NCBI GenBank assembly: GCA_947652605.1
Contig: OX393579.1
Span: forward strand, 124,001-188,000
Origin: Elmis aenea
Lineage: Eukaryota > Arthropoda > Insecta > Coleoptera > Elmidae
Direction of reading: 5' to 3'
Length of the DNA: 64,000 nt
In this document: positions 14,027-26,886 of the stretch, in pieces
Layout: the number at the start of each line of letters is the position of its first letter
How positions within the stretch are numbered: position 1 is the stretch's first letter
Position numbers and translations under genes: made by a program
Notes under the pieces: generated by a model
What the model saw: only the letters and a program-made list of their open reading frames with translations
Database searches by the model: none
What the model was told of the DNA's origin: nothing

Positions 14027-14785
14027 GGGGTAATGACGCTCAGTGGGTAATTACGCTCACCGTCATTTTGCGTCAGTTTTCAAATATTTTAAAAGTTAAA
14101 CTTAGCAGCCACCTAGCTTTCATTCTAATAAACACAATGCCGTAAGTAAAAAAACTTATTTCACCATAAAACGTAAGTTAATTGAATGTGTGTCATTTTT
14201 AACATTTTCATATAAGAAATCGCTTACAAAAAAAAAACTTTAAGTAGCTCAATTAGTCTAATTTGAGTTTGTGCTTTAGTCTCCTATGAAATTTGTGTCA
14301 TTTTTAGCAGGAGTGACCATATAAAGCAATTTTTTAAATTCAAGGCTAGTTTAGTAAAATACCGAATTTAGACAATTGTGCAACAGGGGGTAATGGCGCT
14401 CAATTAGCTACGGTAATACCGCTTGGTGAGCGGCATTACCCTCATTGATATTTTTATATAATTTAATTTATATTTTATTTTTTCTCATAGTAATTGTGCA
14501 CAATGCCTCGTACAACTAAAAGAACAACTGGTAAAGCATCCTGAAATATCAATATCCAAAAATGTTTACACATAAAATAGGTGAGCGCCATTACCCACTA
14601 GCAGGCGGGTAATTCCGCTCACTTACATGTTTTTAAATTATTAATAAGTTTTTGTTCTTTAAGGTTCAATCAAATTTGACTTAACCTGAACACTTAGTAA
14701 TGTTTTGGCGACAATAACCTCTAATTACAGCGTAATTGTTTTTAGAATATATGAATTTTTTCGCTTAAGTGGGCGCCATTACCCC
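14027..14785. repeat. Cluster of eight GGTAATNNCGCTCA-like motifs, probably an unclassified mobile element
   Basis: The motif GGGTAATGGCGCTCA and close variants occur on the plus strand at about 14027, 14044, 14386, 14411 and 14606, and on the minus strand at about 14427, 14581 and 14769. The outermost left copy points inward on the plus strand and the outermost right copy is its inverse, like terminal inverted repeats (GGGGTAATGRCGC). Spacing between copies is irregular and the DNA between is AT-rich. I see no matching target-site duplication. No coding sequence is present. Confidence 0.6.
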
Positions 14786-17700
14786 TGGTGACTTAACATT
14801 TTGTTAATTAATGCACTTCTCATTTTACGTTTCATTTCAACTTAATACAAAATTAGATCATGAAATTAAAAAATTAACGTGTTATAATCTAATCCTTTCG
14901 TCCATATTAACAGAGAAAGGTTTTACTTTAAATCCTTTTCAATGAACGACCTAGTTTATGTTTAATAAATCCGATTTACTTCCATCAGACATCGCTGCAT
15001 ATGGCTATGTACTGATATTGAACGTTATCTGAAATTGTGTTCTGTATTTAGTGCACTACATTACCGTTATTACCTGAACAGGGTTGTCTGAACAGATCAT
15101 TATGATGTTGCAGTTCCGACATCGTTATAGAATCTATGTAATTAAAACGACCAAGATGAGCGAGCAATCGAACAGAACAAACAACCGCATGTTGTATCAA
15201 TGCGGCACATTTAATTGCATACAAGGTGCATAATGCACTTTGATGCTATTTACGTGCAACACGCATTATTGATTGTATCAGTAAAAGTAAACTTACAGGA
15301 AATCCAAACAAATCGAACAGCATACGCCGATGCTGATCAACGATAAATATTTTTTATTTATGCACGAACTCTTTGCTATACCATCATCAGGGTAGGAATC
15401 CAACGCTTTATGAACATTTCACAAAGAAAATACAAAAATGTACTTGGATCTTTATCAATAAAATGGAATAAAAATTGACTACAACGAGGTGATTAAAAAT
15501 TTCAACACCTGTTATGTAAGAAAGTGGTTGTTGTAATAAATATTTAATATTTCATTTTGGAGTTAAGGTTTGCAAATATCGTACTGTTTATGATTTTAAA
15601 AATTTCATATTTTAAATGATAAGCAAGAAAGATTAACGTTCAAATGGCATCGACTTTGGATAAACCATCAGCTTAACTCTTTGAAGAGTGACATGTATAA
15701 TCAAAACATCAATAAATGACGAAATTTACAACAAAGTTTACACTGCACCACCATAATAATATTTAAATGGCACTATATAACTGAAGTTATGGCTTTTACG
15801 TGCATAATATAAAACCTATTTATAACTTTACAGCTTGAATGTCTACACTACATTTTATGCAGCTTAAAGAATGTCCTGGAAGTAAATGTGTTGTTTATAC
15901 ACCAGGGATATTCAACTTCGTCACTTACGTCTAACCAAATTGTTGAATATTCGATACCCGCCGAATCCAAAGCGGAAATCTATTTTTCAAGTTGGTAGTA
16001 AAACGTGCTGTGTACACTTTTCGATTTTTATGAGATTCTGTAATTACGCGTAATGCACATTCGTGTCAGGCTGGGAGACAGAATTTCGTATGCAACAATA
16101 ATCTTTAGCACTTAATGGCGTCAACCACACACGCAGTCAACATTAAATTCGTTACAGTACATAAAACAGAAAATTTATTTGTGACATGTGTTAACTGGGG
16201 CTCATTTTAAATTATAATAATAAAGTTAATGCCGTTGGATTTATTACTATTGAAGCCGCAATCAAACAATGTAAGAGTTGTGGACAAACTTCTAAACAAA
16301 CAAAAATATTTATGTGATTAAATAAATGTAATTGGACCAAAAAATCTACTACAAATATGTACTTTGATAATGTCTATAGTTTCAAGACCAAAATCATAAA
16401 TTCGTCCACAGAATTATTTTTTTTTAATCATCAGCTTCAATATAGTTTACTTTTAAGTATTAAGATGTTTCAAAAAACATAAAAGTAAAATTCTAGTTTC
16501 TGTTGAAGACAGCAACATATTGTTGGTTACAGTTTTTGTTACGTTATTTATTGCAAATAAACTTGAAGAAAGTACCTACATAGAAGTCTTAAGGAGCAAA
16601 TTTTATTATTCTTTGTTTTAAGAACGGCAGTAAGGGAAAAAAGAGGAAGAATTAAGAGTCTGTGTTTCAATGAATATACACCAAAAATTGTAAGTAAGCT
16701 ATTTAGCCAAAAAGTACGAGTTGTTCAATATCAGGACGAATATTAACAATTTTAAATTAATACCTGTAGGTATTTTTTATCCGTGTGAAACTTCGAAAAC
16801 TTCTCCTAACCGAATAAAACAAATATCTATGTGTATTTAAAACTACACCTACGAGTTCGTAGCTGTACGGAATGCTACACAACCTTTTGAAGCAAAGTGG
16901 CTGCACACAAAAAACCTTTCAAATTTCGAAGGTGTAAGTAGTTGCTAAGCCCTTCGTCCTATATTCTTAGTATAGTACCCGCTGATATCCAACATTATCA
17001 GGATTAAGATGTTTAAACAGCAGCTTATACTAAACTCTCCATTTACATTATAAATTCATTGCTAGGGTCTAATTTATTTACAAACACATAGCATACTTGT
17101 ACCGCTATTAATTAGCTGGTTATTAAACAATTACCTAATTAAGAAGTAAATAAGAGTGCCCCAAGTACAACAGCGCTCGATTTAAACACGAAGAACTATT
17201 ATTTTTATGAGGCGCACACAAAGAAAAATTGGAATTCAATACTATTTGACTTATTTGAAAAGCAAATATGTATAAACACTTTTCAAAATATGAAATAGCT
17301 TGCAACAACTTCACTCGGCAGTTTCAAAAAAGTTTCGCCTGGATTGATTGATGTGGTGTAGAAAAATTATAATTTAGTCTACCCACGTATAGCAAAGAAG
17401 GTTAAGATTTATTATTTGTAGATAAGGTAAAAAAATTAAGTCTCTTTTCGATAAAAAAAAAAGTATACATATCGATTTATGTAACGCGTATTCAGTATAA
17501 CTTAATATATACTCATAAATTTGGCATAGTTTTTGATACTAGGTACTGCCAAAAATTGAAAGGAGTCCCTAAACTTCATTCATATAAAATATTAAAGGCA
17601 TTAATTTTTGATTCGAGAATTGCTTTCCTTCATTAACTAAGTGCAGAAAATAGAATTTAAGTTGTGATAGGTAAAGTAAGTTTATAATTAGTCTTATGAA

Positions 17701-17919
17701 GTAGCGACTAATGCACTTTGAGTAACTTTCTGACACTAGACACAGCTTAAAACAATTCTGTAATTACCTTAAAGTTGGTAGTTCATTTGCAGGCGTTAGA
17801 TTACACAGTCTGCTTACCTGAAACAAAAACTTACAATCAATACACAAATACAGACAATTTACAGTATAAATAAATTCAGAAATATCCTACAGCCAAGTTA
17901 AAATTAATTTGTTACATAT
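14786..17919. other. AT-rich non-coding stretch
   Basis: I see nothing here that I can name: no open frame of note, no transposon end pairs and no structured RNA. Local blocks around 14980-15340 and 15890-16150 have more mixed composition. Confidence 0.45.
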
Positions 17920-18785
17920 CTGACAAGGAAGGATCACTAATAGAAGATTGTTCTTTCAATTTCAACTCTGCTTATTGTTGAATAAAACTAATGTTTTGTT
18001 GATTGATGTCCTAAATGAAGTTGGCAAATTAGTCACTAGGAAGGGTCACGTTATGTTGTGGCTAGAATATGATCAAGGCTGTGTTTATTGCATCAAGAAC
18101 ATCAAAACTAAATGTTTTGCAGAGTTATACGTGCCGCTGGCCATTTCCTTCGGAAAAACAGGGGGAAACCTGGAAAGTTGAATAATAAAGGTAATTTTTG
18201 CGATCGCGTTGGCCATGAATCCGTCAGAGATAAAATCGAAGTTCTTCTATTTACCAATTCGCCCATCCTTTGCAAGTAAATGGCGGAAATTTTTTGAAAA
18301 AATCTTAAAACAGTTCTGGAAAAAATGCGAAAAACGGGGCCTTTGCAAAAACGATTTCCCCTATTTTAAACACCTATGCAAGTCGCATAGATTTAGTTAT
18401 ACAATCATTAATCATAGCGCTTTGAAAACATCTTAAATGTTCGGAGAAAAACGTCAAAAACGAAACGTTTTTACAAGGGCCTCGTTTTTCACGATTTTCT
18501 TCGGAACCTTTCAAGATTTTTTCAAAAACTTTGCACCATTTTACTTGCAAAGGATGCGTGAATTGGTAAATAGAAGAATTTAGATTTTATCTCTGACAGT
18601 TTTATGGCCAACGCAATCGCAAAAATTACTTTTATTATTCAACTTCTGTTTTTTCCCTATTTTTCCGAAGGAAATCGCCAGTGGCACGTATAACTCTGCA
18701 AACCAATTAGTTTTGATGTTCTGAATGCAATAATTATTCAACAATAAGCAGAGTTGAAATTGAAAGAACAAGGTTCTATTAGAAA
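17920..18785. mobile_element. Foldback element family F, copy 1 (complex ends)
   Basis: A long inverted repeat folds around a loop near 18370-18420 (CTATGCAAGTCGCATAG). The inner left arm starts near 18038 with GGAAGGGTCACGTTATGTTG; the right arm mirrors it with GGAAATCGCCAGTGGCACG and stops at about 18731. Outside this, a second inverted pair (left about 17937-17982, right about 18732-18782: TTCTTTCAATTTCAACTCTG and its complement) brackets the unit, and another family-type end (ACAAGGAAGGATCACTA) lies at 17923. The copy therefore looks like a rearranged or self-inserted member. Open frames over it are by-products. Confidence 0.75.
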
Positions 18786-21236
18786 GGTACTTAATTTTTT
18801 TAAAACCCAGAAAAATTCATTGACTAACGTAGCCACCTCAAAAGTCATTCTTTTAAGTTGTACTTCACTAAAAATACAAAAAAAAAATAACCACTGTAGT
18901 ATTTTCATTTTAATTAACTCCTTTTAGTGTACTTACATTAATACGATAATTTTCCACAATTAACGAGTACGCACTTAAAGTGACGGATTATTTTACAAAA
19001 TTCTACAAGAGCCCATTATTCATTTTTCGATTGCAATATCCAGTTTTACACAATTCGATAAGGGTCTCTCATTTTACAGCGATTCAAGAAACTTCAAATA
19101 ATTAGTTAGCAGTACTTCATTTCGCGAAAGAGTTTCGTGTTGCTTAGAAAAATGCGACAAGTATTATTATACATTTAAAAAAAAGACCAGAATTGTATAT
19201 ATTTTTAAAAGGTTTAAACAAAAAATTGTATCAAATCTCTTAGTTTTCAATTGCAAAAGACGATTGTTCAACAATACCTACGAAGCATTTTATAAAGGTG
19301 AGGGCAATTTGAACAATTTACACCTAAAAACTATAGCTGGTGAAGTTTACACTATGAATTTTCATTTATTAGTTACAAATATTTATGAAAACTATTATTA
19401 TTCTAAAGCTCACCGAGTAAATTTGTATAAGGCAAGAAAGAGATTAAATAAGTTACCGACACTTGTACTAGGTACGTAGATTTTTATTTATTTCAATCTA
19501 TTTGCTTAATAAAAGTAAGCTTAGTTTATTTTTTCGCCAAACAAAACGAACGCGAAACATTAAATTGTGACTGACAAGATTAACTTTTAGAGAGCTTTTT
19601 ACGTGAAATTTTTGTTCTGAATAAAAGACATCTCATTATAAATGCATATTTTAATTTACTAGGCGTTAGAACGTAAATGCAAAAACAACGATCGACCATG
19701 TTTGTACATCACATTCCGGCAATTATCAACTGAAATGTGACCTTAGCTAGCGTCTCGACGTAAAGCTTCGCAAATTCTAAGCGCAACGCGTTAATGAGAT
19801 ATGGGGGGAACAAATCCTGTGAGCATAAACCACGTTTGTGTGTATGTTTATGTATTTCCTAATCATAGAACTTCATGCAGATATTGGTATTAGCATGTCA
19901 CTGAATAAACATGTTGAGATACGTAAAGAGGTTTTAGTAGCTGACGTTATGATTTAAACTTAACCCCCGTATAAATCATCAAAGGGAACGGCTTACTGCA
20001 AACTATTAGAACTGTTTCACTAGACGAGGATGTGCTTACAACACTATGTTTTCAAGCACCTACATTTACCAAGAGAAGAAATATGTTTAAGCTATAAGTT
20101 AAATCCACGACCAGCTATGATTTAGATTTAGAGGATCAGAAATTAATGAGCAACTACATTTTTCACAATTTTGCAGTAATTAAAATCAAATAATCTACCT
20201 TGACAATATGTTGCTTAGTGTTGAATACATGCAATATTACAATGCCCATTTGCCCAGATTTTTATTCAGAATAACTGAATGCTGAAGAGTTTAAAAATAC
20301 CACGATAACCTTACATTTGAAATGTGTTGTTTAAAAACACAGAATATAACAAAGCCGCGATTAATAAGCAAGAATGGATCTTTTATTTCCAACACAGTTC
20401 ATGTGTGATGTGATTGACGGGATGTCAGAAATTTTACAGCCATATACTTTCACTGCAAAGTGAAAAATTGATCTAAAACCGCAAGTTTATATTAAAAAAA
20501 TATTATAAACAAATCCGTCTAGGCCAAACAAGTACAATTTAACGTTAAACCAAGTTAAAACACAAACATTTTTGCAAGTAAGACAAATATCTAGGTACAT
20601 TTAAGAGGGCGTATAGAAATTTAAATAACTTTTGATACGAGAATTTGCGACTTATAACGTAAAACTCGTACGAAAAAATTGATTACATAAAATTTACATC
20701 CGCATCAATTTTTTTATGACACCAAATTAATACTCAAAATATTTTTTATACCATCGCGTCGTCGAACGTCCTTCCCCCTTTTATAAACGCCTCGTTTCCA
20801 TCGAGAAAAAAAGCAACATCTCGATATTACGACGTATAAAAATACACAAATATCCTATCGAATGCGATACGATCATTTTAAAACGGCTTACAGTATTATT
20901 ATGTTGGATCAATAAACTTGGAATCTTTTTAAAAGAGCTTATGAAAGCGCTTCGCTCCGTAGCATAATAATTTGATCTTAACCATCGGCAAATTGACAGT
21001 AAGCCATCGTGGCAACGACCAAAACGACTTTTACTTTTAAACGCAATTTTTTTTATCTACGACATGTATACATCCGTTTAAAAACGTGATTGAATTTTGA
21101 TTTATTAACAACTGTGATTTGCCAGATCAAAATTCATTATGTATGGTTAATTTATAGTATATTACATAACAAGAGTTGTAAGAAGCATATCACGCAGGAG
21201 TGCTTAATTACTTTAAAACTCGTGTTATGTAGCTTA
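18786..21236. other. AT-rich non-coding stretch
   Basis: No supportable gene. A short plus-strand open frame (19264-19479) has no known domain. The section 20740-20960 is GC-richer. A 13/14-match inverted pair (TACATAACAAGAGT near 21164 and ACTCGTGTTATGTA near 21218) lies just before the next repeat. Confidence 0.4.
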
Positions 21237-21520
21237 CTTTTTCTACGATCACAATACCTACGATTTTAACGACTTTTTGGCTAATATACACATGTAATTA
21301 CGTTGTCTTGTCTATTTTGACGTAAGCCTACTTTGACATTTCTAAGCGTTTTGATTACCGTGCGTTATAACTCACTTACTAGGCATGCAGGAAGTGTTTG
21401 ACGTGAGTCTACTTTGATCATTTTTTTTTTTAAAAAAAACGTGCTTTTTGCTTACCCACTTACTATGCATGCAGGAGGCTGTACGGTAAGAGTCAATCAC
21501 ATTAGTGATCGTAGAAAAAG
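21237..21520. repeat. 16-bp perfect inverted repeat enclosing an 81-84-bp tandem duplication
   Basis: CTTTTTCTACGATCAC at 21237-21252 is exactly inverted at 21505-21520. Between them, GACGTAAGCCTACTTTGA (21319) recurs as GACGTGAGTCTACTTTGA (21400), and CACTTACTAGGCATGCAGGA (21373) recurs as CACTTACTATGCATGCAGGA (21457), so two tandem units of about 81-84 bp are present. This could be a small MITE with internal duplication; no clear target duplication is visible. Confidence 0.6.
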
Positions 21521-21524
21521 ATAT

Positions 21525-24011
21525 TTACGTTGCCTATCTATAAAAGTTAAGGTTTCATTTTTAAAAAAAAAAGATAACTTTTAAGTTATGAAATAATCCG
21601 AGGTATATTGTCGAAAAATTTACGTACTAACGCATTATTAAGGCCGATCAGTAACCTATATCTACGTGAAAGCCAATAAAATCAGAAAATAGATCACATC
21701 TGCGTTGAAAGGATGTTAGATCATCGGTACTATTAAAAACTTCTAATGTCAATACATTAAAATTAAAGCAAACACACAACTACCAGCTCTATAATAACAT
21801 ACACACATTCTATTCGCATTTAAAATTGTACACGCGCTCGTGCGACGAGTTAGAAAAAAAAATAACCCTTATTTTAAAAGACACAAGTCAATTTTATCCT
21901 TCTCCACTTGTTCGATTCCCTGTGCGTTTCAGTACAAATATAATTTTGGGCGACCCGTGCAGCCAAATTATTGATGCGTGAAAGAATTATTGGATTAAAT
22001 CCCAAAACATCGGTTATACGAAAATGACAGGTCATTTATTTGCACATGGTGAGTCTGCCTAATAGGACACACATCGCTACTGGCACGTATTAGGTAACTT
22101 TGATACCATTAAGGGTGAATTTACGACATAATCGCGATCTGGGGTCGCAGATACGCAAACGAAGTCGAGCACCGGGGGACGAAAGAAGTACAAAAATGCA
22201 GCTAAACAATTGGAAAATTTTGCAAAAACATTTAAACACATTTGTGGCATTTTTTAATAGAAAAAAAGGAGAATTCTAATCATGGAAGAGTTGCGGACAT
22301 CCGATATTCTGTGTTGTCAAAAAGTCATAGTCACATGTGCATTTTTCTTTCAATACGTTTGTATTAATTTTTAATGTGTTTATACTCGTATAGCGTAAAA
22401 AAAAATTAACGTTGTGTCTAAGTATGACAGATAAATAAACGACTTAGTCGACTTTTAAAAGTATTATTAACTATACGAACTTTTCAGACAAAAATACAAG
22501 TCACAAAAAGTAAAAGGGCATCAAAACATCAAGAGCTGGGGCGAACTATTGTCGACTGTCTTACAGAAGCAGCTCTGTTGCAGCTTCAGGCAATTGCAAA
22601 GGAACAAACTAAAACCAGAATAGAACATCCAAGTGGTCGTCTCTTTGCTTGGTTTAGGCAAACCCAGAAGTCAAAACTTGGCATACTATCTAATAAGATC
22701 AAAGGATGAACATGGTTGGTGTCTGAACATCTAAGTACCTCCGACATAGTAATGAAGTGAAAATAATCCTTCACGCGCGCAAGGCTTTCCGAAATTTTAC
22801 ACAAAATATTGTGAGCAGACGTTTTAAAAACAATCACATCGATAATCGTTGCAGTCAAAGCCAAGTTAAGTGCTACGAGCTTACGAGCCGATAAATTATT
22901 ATTTATAATGTTTTATTTTCTGTTGTTTGAAGGTGGAAAAATTGAAAACTATATAAACTAACGTAATCACGTTCATGGACGCATTGTAAAGACCTTCAAT
23001 AACAATTATAAACGTCATAATAACGGAAAAAAAGTTCCAAAACAATGCTCAAAGAAAGTTGTTTAAAAAAAACCGTACCATTTTCGAAAAGTTTTCACGA
23101 ATAATGGAAAAGTAGTGCCCATTGTTTTTGCCTCATTTCCTGCCACCGGTAAAACTTGCAATAAATCTTTCTGGCAAGTTTACTTTGGGGCCGGTAACAT
23201 TATCTTAACAACTATGTTAAGTAACATAGTAACATCATCTTATAATTTAGTCAGCTAGTTTTTGCGAAGCCTAGGAATACTTGGGTTACACTTTAATACG
23301 CGACCTCTGCCACAAAATGAGAGAACGGCGGAAGTAAGGGAAGTCAGGTTACCCAACTTCATAACTAAATTAACATAGTTCCGTCGTTGTTAGTTACTAT
23401 AATAGACTCTTACTTCTTACTTAGGGTGTGGAACTACCGCCACATTACAGATATTACTGCCGAATAATTTTAAATCGGCAGACGCTTGGATTTATTCCGA
23501 CGCCCCCATGTGTTTCTTAGCTTCGCGAGGTGCAAATTTGTAAATTAATTCTTTAATCAGCGAATTTCTTAATTAGGAACTTGTAAATTTTTCAGCTTTT
23601 TAGATCCTGAATTTTAATTTGATGTAATGCTGCCGCCTTTGAGTTTTTCTGCTTTTGATGTTTATCCTTAATTATAGAAAAGTTTAAAAATGTATTTTGC
23701 GCCCAGGACGGACTGTTATATTAAAGTATCAGGTGTTTGCCATCGGTTTGTCTTAATTAAATTCCAGACGACGCCAAAAAAATGCGTACAGATCGTCGTA
23801 CGCAAGTTTAAAATTTTGCTGTTAGTAAATGTTCCACGCACACGAGGAATATATGTTTTAAAAGGCCCTAAATACTAAAGCACTTGAGTTTTGTTTATTA
23901 TCTTAGCCCACTAGCGTCCAGCATCACCATCTGAGCACAAGAATATTTTTGCTCCTAAACAAACTCAAAGTAAGTAATAATCATTCATAAATTAAATATA
24001 ATTATAGATTA
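21525..24011. other. Mixed-composition non-coding stretch
   Basis: No recognisable gene. A perfect hairpin, ACTATGTT-AAGT-AACATAGT, lies at 23211-23230. Blocks at 22070-22190 and 22560-22800 are GC-richer; the minus-strand open frame 22586-22864 has no known domain. Confidence 0.4.
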
Positions 24012-24019
24012 GTTTTTGA

Positions 24020-25357
24020 CAGGGTTGGCCTGATTTAAATCAAACTTAATTTTCACGATTCAACGTCACACGTCACATCAATTAAGTGCACGTTTTACTT
24101 CCACCCGCTTAAACAGCCGTCAGTAAATACGCAGGTAATATTGCCTATTGGCTTCTTATAGGTTAGGGAGAAATAAAGTCTCTACATGAATTTTCTTAGA
24201 GACGCATTCCGGTAATTTACTTTGTAAATTTTCACAATAATCATTAATTTTAGGGTCAAAACATCTACAGCCTCATTCAAAAAGTCTGCAACAATTGGAA
24301 AAGTTTTTTATTGTCGTTTTCTCAAAAAAATTTATTCTTTACTAAAGTTGAAGCATGACCTAAAACTAATTTTAAGATGGAAAACAATTCATATGACACT
24401 AGATTTGAAGTATTTTAAAAATATTCGCAAAAGTAAAGTGCCCCTATTTTAAACCTTACAAAAAAAAATCATGGGAAGTTATTGTTTAGAAATCAAAAAT
24501 ATGACAATACGAACGTTGACAAAAATAATTTAATTTTCGAATGGTCGCTTGGTCTAAAACTTATTTTAAGTTTAAAAAAGCTCGATAAAAGTTTATAGAA
24601 CACTAGCTTTTAGCGATTTTAGAACAATTACCAAGATTAAAGTGCTCTTGTTTAAGGAGTTAAAACAAAATCAAAGGAAAACAAAACGATAATTTATTTA
24701 ATATTATTTTTAAATAATAAACTCTTTTTACATTTTTTTTTAATTTTTAAAATAAGGACACTATGCGAATATTTCTAAAACCGTGAAAATCTAGTGTTAT
24801 ATGAATTTATATTGGCCTTTTTTAACTAAAAATAGTTTTAGGTCATGCTCTAACTTTTCTCAAGAATAAAATTATTTGAGAAACCAATAATAAAGCTTTT
24901 TCCATTTTTGCATACTTTCTGATATTAAAATTACTATAAAAATAAAAATTTTAATTTTAATGACAAATTTCACCTTTGGTCTGAACAATCTTTCTCTACA
25001 AAGTTTTTTTTGTAACTCTTAAAATTAGGCTCTTGGAATATTTCTGAAATCGCTCAAATTCAGTATCGTTTCAAGTTTTATGAAATTTTTCTTAAAATTA
25101 ATTTTAGATCATCCACCAACTTTTATCAAGAATCAAAGTTTTTGAGAAATTTTTAATAGCAAAACTTTTTCATTTATTGATACTTTTCGAATGATGCTGT
25201 ATAGAAGATATACATAATGTACCGTAAATAATAAATAAATTAGTTGTAAAAAAAATAGGCAAGTTTCTTTTTAAAAAAAACAAAAATTCGTTATTTTTTT
25301 AATTAGAATCAATGTTTTTTGTTTTTTTAAATAAAAATCACATTTTGCCCAACCCTG
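24020..25357. mobile_element. Non-autonomous hAT element interrupted by a nested MITE
   Basis: The left end CAGGGTTGGCCTGATTT and the inverted right end CAGGGTTGGGCAAAATGTGA agree over the first nine bases and partly beyond. Flanking octamers are GTTTTTGA (24012-24019) and TTTTTTGA (25358-25365), a 7-of-8 target-site duplication as expected for hAT. Removing the nested element at 24268-25199 leaves only about 400 bp, too short for a transposase, so this is a hAT MITE. CAGGG termini plus 8-bp duplications are characteristic of the superfamily. Confidence 0.78.
24268..25199. mobile_element. TA-flanked foldback MITE nested in the hAT element
   Basis: Starts CAGCCTCATTCAAAAAGT and ends with the inverse of CAGCATCATTCGAAAAGT, each bordered by TA (24266-24267 and 25200-25201). 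The arms share degraded blocks such as GACCTAAAACTAATTTTAAG, GTTTTCTC and TTGAAAAAGTTTT-like words, and the phrase recurs a third time internally (about 24770-24930). TA duplication suggests Tc1/mariner-type mobilisation. No coding potential. Confidence 0.7.
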
Positions 25358-25431
25358 TTTTTTGATAATAAAATGGTGCTGCAATTTCTTTTTATACAAA
25401 AAAAAAAACAAAACATTACAAATTATAATTT

Positions 25432-25665
25432 ATGACTGAAATTAAAGGTGAAAGTCCTATAAGTCATATTATAAGAAATATGAGCAAACAAAGACCTTGC
25501 CAGAAAGAAAACTGTAAAAGACAGTCAAAAGACCTTTCTGGAAAATGCAATGCAATATTGTGCCTCAAATGTTTTCCTAAATATTATTCACGGAATAATT
25601 TACTTAAGTTGTTATTTCAGGTTTTTTCGTTTTTATTAATATTTAATATTTATTTGATCCTTTAA
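25432..25665 (+). pseudogene. piggyBac transposase C-terminal zinc-finger relic
   Basis: A 77-codon frame contains KQRPCQKENCKRQSKD followed by GKCNAILCLKCFPKYYS. The spacing Cys23-x4-Cys28-x10-Cys39-x4-Cys44-x2-Cys47 ending in a CFxxYY segment matches the cysteine-rich domain found at the C-terminus of piggyBac transposases, which binds the transposon ends. Only this domain is present: upstream DNA is AT-rich and non-coding (and includes a poly-A run), and the tail after residue 55 is hydrophobic read-through. I infer a truncated piggyBac insertion or a decayed domesticated copy. No TTAA-flanked end is visible next to it. Confidence 0.55.
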
Positions 25666-25669
25666 ATCT

Positions 25670-26886
25670 AAAATGTTTGAAAATTGTCTCCCGAGTTTGT
25701 TGCAATTTATACGTAAAAGTATTTCTGTTACGCCCTACCGCCTGAAAAACTGTTTCGTGACTTTTAATACCGCAAAGAACACAGTATAAATTTAGTCCAG
25801 TTTTATATTCATGAAAAGACCCATTTGCCGATGTTTCTGCTTCAATTTTTATGCATATCTGCGCCATTAATAATATTACATAATAGTAACGTATGGTAAA
25901 AAGACTTTAAAAGCGAATTGATTGAAATTGTGCGTGATAAATCCAACGTAATAACTTTTGTATATTAATTGGCACATACGTGGAAAAAGTGCTTTTATTA
26001 GTAGTTTCATGGAAGTTGAATCCCACGTTTGAATACATGCTTAATTTTTTGATGTATTATTCAGATATAAGTGTTTGATTAACGTTTAATATTTATATTG
26101 CGCACTCGAAACGGGAGCCCTAGATTTCTAAATCAGATTTTTGCCAACTGTTGAAATGATTACAAAGCTAAGCTGCAAATGCTTCGAATTTAACCACTCA
26201 GTATTTCGCTAGTTCACTCTGCGAATTTTAAAAATATTTTTAATTCACCAAGAGCTGTCGGGTATTATACTTAATTCTCTTCTGTTTTTCAATTAACAAT
26301 ACTGAATATTTTATAACCGAGTCAGTCTACAAAAGTATCGATAAGTACGGTCTGATTAAAACTGAAAAATTAAACTCGCTTAAAATTGGCACGGAAAGGC
26401 GTGTTCATCGCATCAGGCGGACGAAGGTAACGAGTAATCTAATAACATAATTTCACTTTGAAAAGGTAACTCCCAATCAAGGATATGATTATCCTTTTAG
26501 TCCTTAAAACCAAGAGTCAACCAAATTAAGCATCCCAATTAGCCTCCACGTTACCGGAGCTAAAACAATCATATGGGGATTTACTGGGAGTTTGTAAACG
26601 TCATGCAACAAAGGTTGGCTTATTCCTTTTGTTCTCCAAATTGAACCTTAACTGGGTTTGTTCGTTGGTTGCCATATACAGCGTAATTTAATTGTCAAAT
26701 TGTTTACCACGGTTGTTTTATAAACATATTGTTATAATGACATGTGGACTTTTCTCTACCAGAGACACTTAAACACTGATAATTTATTTATTATCGAAAA
26801 GTGTTTATTAAAAAAAAAAACTGAAACGCTAGTAGGGGGAAAACATTCATGTTTTGAACTGAAGTCTTTTTTCACGTTATAAGTAA
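25670..26886. other. Non-coding stretch with a possible regulatory block
   Basis: No gene seen. The part from 26380 to 26700 is notably less AT-biased and contains several words resembling HMG/TCF and homeodomain sites (AACAAAGG, CCAATTAG, CAAATTAAGC). This is only suggestive of a conserved non-coding element. Confidence 0.35.
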
